Positions 1 through 12,000 of a stretch of 64,000 nucleotides of DNA are shown piece by piece. Each line of letters starts with the position of its first letter. Position 1 is the stretch's first letter. The stretch comes from Rhodopirellula islandica. Its GTDB lineage: Bacteria > Planctomycetota > Planctomycetia > Pirellulales > Pirellulaceae. Under the pieces are notes generated by a model that worked only from the letters and a program-made list of their open reading frames with translations, was not told where the DNA came from and did no database searches. The position numbers were made by a program, and so were the translations under genes. The DNA lies in contig NZ_LECT01000006.1 in the NCBI RefSeq assembly GCF_001027925.1, forward strand, positions 310,001 to 374,000, given 5' to 3'.

Positions 1-3000
1 TTGCAAGCCAAGTTCCGCAGCAGTCGCATCCGGCGGTGTGAATGTGATCGAGATTTCGCCGGTGCCCTGACCGTCGGGCAAACCCTCGGGCAACACCCAA
101 TTGACGTAAACATGTCCCGGGGTGAACTGTTTCAGTTCGCCATCGACGACCGCCGTGCGACGGTTGTCCATCACGGTGGTGTCGTTGATGATTGACATCA
201 GCGGCGTGGCGTTGGCGATCGTGATGCTGGCACTGTCCCGGGCGGTCAGGACACCGGCTTGCGTGTTGGTGTTGGCTTCGATGAAAATCGATCCGGGAGC
301 CGCGACGATGCTGGGCATTTCCACAAAGATCGCGTCGACGGATTGTTGGACTGGTTGTTGGGTGATACCCGCTCCCAAATCTTCCGCTGGCAGCAGCAGA
401 CCCATCGCGTCGAGTTCATCGTTGATTTGGTCGAGTTGAACTTGGTATCTCGCGATGGCTTCGGCGTTGTTGCTGTGGGACCGCATCCAACTCAGGACGG
501 TGTCGCGTTGCTTCACCAACAGGTTGCCGAGGTTTTCATACGACAACGTTGGCAGTGGCAGTTCAGCGTTCTTGATGACGTAGAACTTGCCTGAGAAATC
601 GTTGCGAAGTTCTTCGGTGTGGTCGCTGTCGTAGGACGGCATGTCGACCTCATCAAGCAGCGAGGGGTCATTGGTCCAATCCGATTGTTCTTGGGCGCTA
701 ACTGGCAACCAAGTCAAATTGTCCGAGTAGTTGGCCGTTTCGAGTATGACGGGGATGTTGGTTGCCTGATCCAATCGGTTGCCGGCGGAATCCGAAGGGC
801 TGTAGCGGTAGTACTGGCCATCCACGCCGCCACCATTGGCATCGGCAACGGCTCGAACAATCGTTCCATAGTTCAAGAGAATCGGGATCGCATCGATGGT
901 CAGTTTGGCGAACTCAAAAGGAACGTCCTCAGCGAGGTCCTCTTCGAAACTGAAACGTGTTTTTGCCCAATCCCGATCGGTGTCGGACAGAACGGGCGTC
1001 TGATCCGTGGCAAAGTCCAATCGCGTCCCGGCGTCGTGGTTGGTTTTATCCCACTCGACGTTGCCGATGGCCAAAACGGCTTGGTTGTACAAGCCGGCCG
1101 TGATCGTCGCTCCGGCATCCACATCGACTTCGCTGGTGCCGTTGATCGTGGTGTCGTTGGCGACCGTGTATCCATAGGGAACCAGAGACAGGCTCATGAC
1201 CATGCCTTCTGCCTTGCCCGTCACCGGAATGGCCTGCGCCCGATCGGCGATCAACAACACATCGCGATAGCCTTCGATTCTGGATCCGCTGGAAATATCG
1301 ACGGTGTTGTGCCAGTCAATGGTGACACTTGGGTCGCCGATGGTGATGCTCGGTCGCAACGAGATCGTGGTGACCTCCACGTCGGCGAGGTGGTCGATCA
1401 GGTTGGGGACTTGGAAGCTGTCACGGCCTGTTTGCAGGCGGACTTCGGAACCTCGGATCAGGGTGCCGTTGACGTCGATGCGGTTCTGAATGTCACTGGC
1501 GGAACTTGCGTTGACACCGCCCGCACTGGCGACCGAGGCAGACAACAGGCTGGCACTGGGCCGCAGCAAAATTTCGCCTTGGGAAGACATCGTGATATCA
1601 CCGCGACGGTTGATGATCGATGAGTCGCCAAGTGTGATCGCTGCGTCCGTGTTGGAATCGAGGTTGCTCAGCGCGGTGGACACCGCCAGACCCGCGATGG
1701 CTTCGAGGTGGATGCTGTCGTAAGCCGTGACCTCGACACCGACATCGATCTTCAAGTCGCCGATCTCCTCTCCGTCGACGATCACGCTCGAGTCGTCGCC
1801 GACGGTCACGGTTGCATCCACGCCGTCGGCGTCGGTGCCGATGTCCGTTTGGCTGGTCAAGACCACCAAGTTGCCGAGGGCCGCTGAACCAGAACGTAAA
1901 TTAGTGCCATCGTTCTGCTTGGTGACCGTGTTCTTGGCCGCGACGCTCAAGTTGGAAGCGGTGATGTTCGCTCGGTCGCCGATGGAAACATTGGCGTCGC
2001 CAGTGAGCGTGAGATGCAACCCTGCACCGCTGCCCGCGGCAAGCGCAAAGGTGTAGGCGTCCGCTTCCCCGTCGAGCTTCTGCAGCGACGTCGACGTGAC
2101 GCTCATCGGTCCCGATTGAATGGTGACGTCATCGCCGATTGAGGCGATGGTTTGTTGATCGCTGGTCAGAATCGTGTTGGCACCGACTCCTGATGCAATG
2201 CCAACCCCGCTGGCAATCGCTTCTCCGAGGGCGTCGTTTGCGTTGGTTGCGGCGATGCGAACGCCACCGGCCAGAATGGTGGTCCCGTCGCCGATTCGAG
2301 CGGTGACCTCATCGACGTTTTCGCCTCTGCCCAGTTGAGTTTCCGAAACCATGGCACCGATGGCCACGGCACCTGCGGCACCACCACCGGTCGTGCTTCG
2401 CGACGTGATGTCGGTGGTCGCAACAATTTCGACGTCCCCCGAGGCACTGATCGTTCCACCGCTGATGTCGGCGTTGACCGCCTGAGCGATTTTTGCCGTG
2501 CTGTTGTTTCCGGCCACGCCGAGGTAGAGCGACGCAGAGACGCCGACGCTTTCCGTTCGCTTGATGTCAACGGTGCCGCTGCCATTCACGGTCACGCCGG
2601 ATGCGTTGATAATCGCGTCCGTGATCGATGCGTCGATCGTTGACAAGGCTTCGTTCGTGACCAGGGCAACGCCCAGTGCGGCACCGAAGGACAGAGCCAA
2701 GTCGATGTTCACCGCCGTCGCGTCGAGGGTGGCGTCTTCTTCGGCCTGGACCGACACGTTGCCAAGCACATCCAGTTTGACTTGGCCAAGGATTTTTGCT
2801 GTCACATCGTTGTTGATGCTGTTGTGCAAATTCAGTCCACCACCGCTGGCGGAGAACCCACCTGCACTGATGGCCGTCGAAACGCCGGTGACGTTGTCGA
2901 TCTTCATGTCGCTGGCGTCGGCTGTCACATTGATGTCGCCTCCGGCCACGATTCCAAAGCGAGTGGTCGCGCCCGTGTCGCCGGAGATCCACGATTGGAC

Positions 3001-6000
3001 TTCGTTGCCTACCGTGTTGGTGACGGTGGTCACGGCAACCGCGAGTGCCCCGACCGCATCGGCAATGGAAGCGCCCACTCCAGTCGCCTTGGTCACGGCC
3101 ACACTCCCCGTGGCGTGAACGTTGACATCTCGTCCAGCGTGAATCGTGCTGTCTTCGATGAAGGCGTGTGTTTGCGAATGGACCTTCGTGGTCGAGGTGG
3201 CTCCGGTGGCGGAGACCGCACCGCCGATGGAAACCGCCACCGCGATTGCGCCAGCGGCGCTGGCTGTTTGCAACGTTTCGGAGCTTGTCGCGGTGACGTC
3301 CACCGTCCCATCCACATCGATTGCACTGCCCGTGATGGACGCGTAGCTTCCTGGAACGGCGTTGTCATGCACCGAGTCGAGTTGATTGATTGCGATGGCC
3401 GCTCCAATCGCACCGCTGCCACTGACGATCCCACCACTCGCAGCGACCGAGGTGCTGACGACGAGTGCGTCGACGGTGCTGGTGTTGGTTGCGTGAACGT
3501 TCAAGTCGGCGGACGACACCACGTCGCCACTGGAACTCAACACCGAGGAACCTTGTGTTGACACGAGGCTGTTGTCGACGGTCGCATGGACCGTGTTGCC
3601 AATTCCGTTGAACGAGTACGCGCCCGCGCCTACCAAAGCAAGGGAAGCCTCACTGACCGCGGCGCTCACTCCAACTGCGATGGATTGAGACTCAATCTTC
3701 GCGTTCGCAGTGGCTTCGACGATGATGTCCCCGGCAAGGCTTTGCTCGGGAGTCAGCGTTTGTCCTTGCAGGCTGGTCGCCGTTGCGGTGTCGTGCCCGG
3801 TGGCCAGAATCCCGCCTTGGACGTTTTGAATCGAGGCGTTGACTCGGTTGTGGGACAAATTGATCGCTGCCGACACACCGATGCTGAACGCACCGGATGC
3901 TTCCGCGCTGAAGGCGACCGTGATCACAGAGGCATTTGCGACGGTGGAGATTTCGGAATTGTCGTCTGCCGTGATCGATGCCGACACGACATGGATGGAG
4001 GGCACAGCGTCCCCCGAGAAACCGCTCAGCAAATCATCGTCCGCGTCCTTGATCACGCGATCTTCTGGGCCACGATAGGCAATCGTGGCGGGAGTTGGGC
4101 CGTTGCCGGAGACCTGGGCGGACACATCCATGCCGATCCTGTTGACAACGCCGAGGCCCATGCCTGCCAGACTGACGGCGGCAGAACCGGCAATGCTGGC
4201 TGCGCCTCCGTTGGCGAGCGTGACGGCGTGAATATTGGAATCGGATTTGGCATCCACGATCAGCTGACCGTTCGCCACCACGTTGGAATCTTCCACCAGA
4301 GCCGACGTTTGAGTGTGTGACAGCGACACGTCGACACGTTTCCATTTCTGCACGTTGTGCAGGTCCAGTTTGCCGATCCAGTCCGGCGAACTGCCCTCCG
4401 AGTCTTCGTCATAGTCGATCGCAATGGGATCATCGCCGACGTATTCGTAGATGTTTCCTTTGGCGGGACCGTAAGACAATTTCAGCGATTGTCCGTTGGT
4501 CATTTGAGTTTGATCGCCAACCCAATTTCCTTCCGTGTGCTCGGTGACGAAATCGGCAGTGACGCTGTTGTCGGCTTCGTAGCCGATGACATTTTGAGCC
4601 ACGGTCACGCCGAAGGAAATCGCGACTGCGTCGGAACCGCCGATGCCGAGGGCAAGCGATGTGGAATCAATCACCGCGTCGATGTCGGCGGACGATTCTG
4701 CGTCGACTTGGACGTTCCCTTCCGCGTGCAATCGTGAACCGGTTACGATCGCGAGCGTGCTCCCGGTGATGGTGTTCGTTGCACTGGCTCCTGCTCCGCT
4801 AACCGCGACGCCTGTTTCACCGCTGAGTGCCGCGGCGATGGAGGCGCTGGCGGCGATGACGCTGATTTGCCCGCTGCTGGTTGCGGTGACCGTCACGTTG
4901 TCGACGGCGAAGTCGCGAATGTTGAACGTGTCGAGCGTTTCGTGGGTTCGCGAATCGATCTCGTCGTAGGACACGATCTGTTCGAAAACCGCGTTGGTGA
5001 TGTTCGCATCGACGTTGGATTCGATGGTGTTCAGCGCAATCCCAACCCCGACGGACACGGCCACTCCGGTTTCACCACTGAAGGCCGCCGACAAGGCAGC
5101 GGCACCGGCGAAGGCGCGAATCAGAGACGTGTCTCTGGCGTCCACGGTCACATCGTGAGAGGTCCATGCACCCGAGTCGATGTTCTTGATTTCCGCGATG
5201 GTGTCTGCCGCGATGTGGTTGGTCACAGAGGATCCCACACCGGCGACTCCGCCTCCATTCGCATCGCTGGCCGCGGCTGCCACCGCGACGGCGATCACCA
5301 CGGTGCTGATCCGCTGATCGCTGGTCGCAATCACGTTCACGTCGCCGTTTGCGGAAATGGTCGCGCCATCGATGATCGCGGTCGTGGAGGCATTGCTCAG
5401 ACCGTCGTTGTCGTGTCCGATCGAGTTCGTCGCGACGGAAACGCCGAGCGCAAACGCGGCTCCGGTTTCACCACCGGCTGCAACTGAGGCGCTGACCGCG
5501 ACGATGGTTGACAGAATGCTGCCTTGGTTGGCGGCATTGACGTTGACGTCCCCGGCACCGGTGCCTGCGGTATCGGTTCCCGAATGGATCGTCGAATCGG
5601 AAATCTTCGCGGCGGAGGTGCTCGTCACCGTGTTGTGAGAGAACGCACCGCCGCCTGAGACGGCCACACCGGATTCGACACCGCCACCCAATGAGACGGC
5701 TGTGGCGGTGGCGATGGAAGAGAGGGAAAGTTCAAAGACTTTCAGTTCGCCATCGATCTCTTCGATTGAAAAGGAGTCGCCTGAGACTCGGTCCACGACC
5801 ATCCAGCCCGTGCCGACACTGATCGCTTCGGTGGGATTGTTTGCATTGACCGCTTGCTTGCTGAACTGTTGAGTGATGTCCATTTCAGGGACGAAGTCAG
5901 CAGCGATGACTTCGCCGTAGATCTGCTTGTACAAGCGCAGCTTGATTGCATTGTCTCCGGCCTGATCGGCCTGCTCTTCGTTGCTCGCGCCATCGACCTC

Positions 6001-9000
6001 GGCATTCGCGGCATCGTCCAGTCGAGCGGCATTGACGGCGTAGTCACCGGTTTGGTCAAGCGTTTGTCGCAGTTTGCCCTGAACATGCGTGCCAACCGTC
6101 ACGTTGCCACCGGCGGCGAGAGTGGACGAATCGATCGTCGAGCCGAGCGTGGTTTCGATGAAGTTGTTGGAGATCGAGGCGGAAATGTCGATCGCAACTC
6201 CGGCTGCATCCGAGCTCGCCCCCAGCCCCAACGAAGCCCCAATGGCCAGCGTGTGAATGCTAGCGGAATCATCTGCCTGCACGACAATGTCTGCTCCCGC
6301 GATGACGTGGGAATTCCCCTCGATGGCGGCGGTGACGGATCGAGTGATGTCGGCCGAGGCGTAGGAACCGCTTGCAGAGACAGCGATGCCGTTGCCACCT
6401 TCCGAATTCCCCACGGCGATCCCACCCGCAATGGAAACCGTGTCGATTTGATCGCTCACCTCGGTCTGAACGTTGACATCGCCGCCCGCATTGACGGTTG
6501 AGTCATTGATCTGAGCGATCAGCCCGCCACTGATTTTGGTCGCCGCAATCGAGGCACCGATTGCCACGCCGACGCCCGATCCTTCGCCGGGAGTGGCTCC
6601 CAGTGTGAGCGCCACCCCGCCCGCGTCGGACGACACCTTCGACGTGTCCGTGGCGGTGACGTGGACGTCTTGCGTGGCGATGATGTCTGCTGCTTCGATC
6701 TTCGCGGCAGTGTTCGCCGTGATCGTGTTCCAGCTCGCACTGCCCGCCAAACCGACTCCTAATCCACCACCTTCTTTGGCGGCCGGTGGAGCCGCACTGA
6801 TGGCGGCGGAGGCGGCCACCGACACAATCTCACCAGATTGATTGGTGGTGACGTTGACATCGTGAGCGTTGTGAATCGTCGCGTTTTGAACGATCGCTTC
6901 GGTGGTGGTGTCGATGATCACGCGACTGAAGGAACCCACCAGCCCCACGGCGTTGTCGTCAGCGATCACGAGCGCGCCAGCACCCGACAGTCCAATGGTG
7001 GAACCGGAGTCATCGGCGGAAACAAGCAGGTCGCCACCGGACAATCCGATGGTGCCCGATGTGTTGATGTTGGCGCGTGTCGTTCGGGTGACTTCGTTCC
7101 ACGACGCGACGCCAGCGATCCCAATGCCGGTGCGGCTGGACGTGGGGGATGCGTCTTCCGAGGAATCACCGCCGCCATCGACCTCTTCCTCGGTTTCTCC
7201 AGCCTTGGTGTTCGATGCGGAGGCGCCGGCCAGTCCAAGACCGATTTGCCAGCCCGTGGAATCGGCACTGACTTGGACACGGGTCGCGGTGATCGCTGCG
7301 TCTTGACCAACCAACGTGTCGTTGTCGATTCCCTCGCCATCGCCGATGATCGCTCGGGTATCCCGAGTGCTCTGTTGAACGTTGACGCTGATCCCCGCGC
7401 CCGACGATTTGGCTCGCATCACGCCACCGGCCATTCCGGTTTGGATTTGGTTGGAATCTGCGGTCACGTCGATCACGCCACTGTCAATCGTGACACCGTC
7501 GTGGACGTGAGCGATGGTTTTGTGTGTGCCATCGAATGTGTTGACGCTGCCCGAGACACCAAACCCGCCGGACTTGCCACCGGCCAAGGCGATATTGAGG
7601 CCGAAGTGATCTTCCGTGGCACTGACTTTCAATTTTTGATCGTCACCGGTGCGGACCATGGCACCCCGCTGAATCGTGGCTTGGGTCACAGTGTCGAGCA
7701 CGTTGACAATCACGGAACCACCGATGCCACCTTTGCCAGAGGTGTTGTTGCTGATGATCGCACCGGGCGACAACGAAGTCGGTGCTTCGACGGCGGTGTG
7801 AACCAATCGTGTTTCTGTATTGGCGTCGACGGTCACTGTCTGCGTCGCAGCCTGCCACGCAGCGTTTTGGTTGATTCGGGTGAAGTCCCCGATCGTGGCC
7901 AAGGATTCGGTGTGATATTCCGCAACGACCAGTGTGCCCGCAACGGTGTACTTTGCGGCACCGTCTGTGCCTGTGTTTTCTCCGCCGATTGCCGTGGTTG
8001 CTCCGCCGGAGGGATTGCTCAGCAACGTCCCAACGGTTTTGGTGATGTTTTCCACACGGTCGAGTGAAAACCCGTCGATCTCGAACGCATCGTGAATGCC
8101 GGTCCAATTCTCGGGCTCGGCAAACAATGGCAGCGCGAGTTGGCTGCGAACCGTGAGTTGGCCGCTGGCATCCAGCTGCGCCCCAGAAAGGATGTCCGAT
8201 CCGCTTTCGATGATGGCTTGAGATGAGTTGTGGTACACGCCAATGCTGATCCCCACTCCGGCAGCCACTTTCTTTTCTGTGCCGCCGACTTCACTGCTGT
8301 CACCACCATCGGTCACGATCTTCCCCGAGGTTTGCGTCTTGAGACGGTTTTCGATTTCCGAATCGATCGAGACGTCCACGGATGATGACAGCACTGCAGT
8401 CGCCGCAATGGTCGCGGCCACATCGTGAGTGACGACATTGATGGCGACGCCACCTGAGACGGTGAACAGATCGTTGCCTTTGCCTTCGCCTCGCTGCAGA
8501 TCGGTTGCCGTCGGTCCTTGCTGCGATTGGCCCCATTCCTTGGTGCTGTCGAACGATCCCGCCAGCCCGCCGACCAAGTTCCCTACTTCGTTGCGGCCAT
8601 TTTTGAGTTTGGTGAGGAACGGTGCGCCCCCGGTTGCGGCGCCGACGGTCGACGAGTTCGCCGCCGTCAAAGACGCCTTCACCGAGACGCCTTCTGTCGC
8701 GAGCGGGTCCACCAATCGGTGCGTGGTGGTCGTTGCGGCGGTCGCAACCGGGATGGCGTTCAGCGTGATGGGAGCGGCGTTGATCGCGTCGCCTTTGGAC
8801 GCCGACAAACGAATGGAGTTGTCGTCGATGACCGTTGCATAGTAAACGCCGCCATCGACCAATCCGTCGATGGCCGGGTCAAGGAGAATGACATCGGCAG
8901 CCACCTCCAATGCATGCCGCGATCCACCTGGACCAGGACCGGTCAAATCAACGATCGCTGCCGGTGTGGACTCGGTTGCAATCGTGGTCAAGCGGATGTG

Positions 9001-12000
9001 ATCCGCATCCACAGCGTCAATGGTGTACTGGGTTCCTGCGTTGAGTCCGCCGATCACGCCGCCGTCCGCAAGGTATGTGACCACTTCACCGGTCTCAAAT
9101 CCATGCGAGTCCAATCGGATCGTCTCGCCAAATGGATTGGTTGTCGGGTCGACTGAATCCGAGTTGATGACCGGACCAGCGGTCGGGTCGAATTGCAAAC
9201 GATTGACCGACGGTTGCACGCGAGTCGGCACGAATGTCAGTGTTCTCGCAACCGGTTTGGAAGAATCGTTGTCCGTGTAAACGTCCAAGTGGTGTTCATC
9301 GCCGATGCCGGCGGCGGAAAGGTCAATGACGTCCGCAGGAGTGCCGCCATCGGGAGTGACGGGGCGCAATTGCAATGAATCGCCGCTGGTCGCCAAAACC
9401 TCGTAATCCGTTCCATCGGTCAATCCGCCGATCGCCACGTCACCGGCATCATGGCGATAACGGACGATCACGCCGTCGAACAACTCATGACTCGGGATGG
9501 CGATCTCATTGTCGGTGACGTCCAAGTCGCCGCTGATCACCGCCAAGACGTGTTCACCAAACTGAATCGTTGCGGAATCATCGAGGTCAACCAGGACCAG
9601 CGAATCGGGGCTTGCGGACAATCCAAACCGGTCGTCGTCGATGGAATCGACGACGACGTAGTAGTTCTGATTGTTGACAATCTCACCCGGTGTGCTGTTG
9701 TCCCCAGCCTCATAGTTCACCAGGGTGCCAGTCGTCAGTCCGTGACCAGGGATGACGAATTGATTGGCCACCGGGTCGACAAGCGGAGTTGCCCGGGTGC
9801 CGTCAAATTCGGTCGCTTTGGTTTCAAACGAGAAGGATTGATTTTGATTGTCGTGGAACGTGGCCAACAGAGTTCTGGCCGTTCCCGCGAATGCTTCGGT
9901 GCGGGTGTTGGCTAACTGGATCGACTCGGCGTCATCAGAGATGACGTAGTAGGTGGTGCCGTCAATGAGACCGGCCGACGAGCTTCCCGAATCGCCGCTG
10001 ACAGCATCGACGCCCGCGTGATACGTGATCGCTTGACCGGTGAACAACACATGACCCGGCATGGCGAGCGTCTTCGTCGCCACGTCAACCGAGTGAAAGC
10101 GAGCGTGCTGGGTCGTCAGCTGAGTGCTGGATCGATCCGCGTCGGTTCGGTAGGTGATCTCATCACCGGTTTGCAGCCCGTGATCGGGAATGGTGATTTG
10201 ATCCGTCGTTGAATCCACCACGCCACTCGCGTTGGGAACAAATGTTTGTGCCACTCCTGCGTACACAAAACCGTGCGAGTTTCCGACGCCAACGTCAGTC
10301 AGGTCCAGTGGCGTGGAGTCATTCTCGGAAGTCAAACCGGCGAGTTGAAATTGAATTTGGGTGGAGTTCGATCCAGGCACAAAACCTCGGTTCACAACCA
10401 GGTAGTTTTTCCGGTCTTCCAGGCCACCGATTGCCTGCGGTTCGTTGTCGTCGTCGCTGCCAGATTGGTACGACAGCACATACCCGTTTTGGATCGCTTC
10501 GAAATCGTTGACTTGGTCCTTTCTCAACGTGATCGTGTTGTCTGTGAGATTGACCGAGGTGGCCGGATCGAACAGCGAAACTTCCGTGGTGTAGATCGAG
10601 TGGGTCGGATGATCGCTGGCGTCGTACGCGGACAGCGTGTCCGTTGAAAGGTTAATGGAACGCTGGCGGACGACTTGGAAATGATCGTCGTCGATTTTGA
10701 CCACGAACAACGACTCGCCACTGGTCAAACCAGGCAACGGGAATGCCTCGTTGTCACCAATCGGGATCGCTTCATAGTTCAGTGGGTCGCCGGTTTCGAA
10801 ACCATGATCTTCGGCGTGGATCGTGGTGCTTTGGGTCGGCACTGAATCGTTGTTTAGATTGACACCTTGGAAGGTGCCGGCGGCCGTGAGCTTTCCGGCA
10901 ACGGTGGCCTGGATGTCAGCGGTGTCCACCGCGACAGCGAACCCGAGTGCCACGGTCGCGTCGACATTGATTCCGACGCTGGCGGCGGCGTTGTTGGTTC
11001 CGACGCCCGTTGCGTTGACGTTGATGCTGCCGGCCGTGGAGGTCACGACGACGCCAGAGTCAATTTGAGTTTTGCTGACCGAATCCGAGACGCTGACAGC
11101 GGCGGCCGCACCGGCTGCTTTGGAATCAGAGGTCTTGGTCTTCGCTTCTTCCAAGCTCTCTTGGCTTTCCAACAGCGGCCCTTCAACGGATTCGGACTTC
11201 TCGATGCCGTTGTCGTTGGTGGCCGAGGCTTGCACATCGGCAATGCTGTCGGCGTTGGAACCGATCGTGATGGTGCCGGCGGCCTGAATGGACGTGCTGC
11301 CTTGCAAGAACGTTTGGGCAGAAGCGTTGGAAATGCTGACACCGACCGCAACCGTCCCCAATCCGCGAGAGACCGCCCCGGTGCCAAACTGCATGTTGGC
11401 CAACGCGTACGTGGTCGCATCAGCGGTGGCGTCGGATGTGATTTTGACGGTCCCATCCGCTGTGATCGTCGCTGAATCGAGCGTCACGGTTGACTCGCTT
11501 TCGCGAACCATGACGGACACCGGCATCGGCAGCGGTGCCAAAGGGAACAGAGAGTGCAGTGCTTTGTGGGTGTAGCCGGAGATCACCTCAGGAACGACGG
11601 TGTCGATGTTCTTGTCGCGAGCCTCGGCCGTGATTTCGACATCGCCACTGGCCGTGATGATGGCGGAACCAATGCTCACGCTGGTGTTCTTCTTGCCCAC
11701 GCCGACCGGACGCATCGGGCTGACCAGCGAAGAGATACGCTGCGCATCGAGCGTGATGTCCTTGCCGATCAATGCGACGCCATCTTCGATTTTGACAAAC
11801 CGGTCCGACAAAAAGACGTCTGCAAGATCAATCGGTAAGTTGCTCGCCACCGACAATCCGGACTCCGCGCCGACGCTGTGCAGCGAGAGGTCGCCCGCGG
11901 TGATCTGGGCGTTGGCATCAACTGTGATCTGCTCGCCGATGATCGTGAAATCAATCGCAGGACTGAGGTCAATCGTGCCGCTGACGTGGATCGTGTCTTC

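Noticed and set aside
619-8067. Long plus-strand frames opposite the giant gene (for example 619-1623 and 6838-8067)
   Set aside because: They are in exact antisense register to the giant minus-strand gene, have shadow-like composition rich in Gly, Asp, Arg and Val, and show no family motifs.
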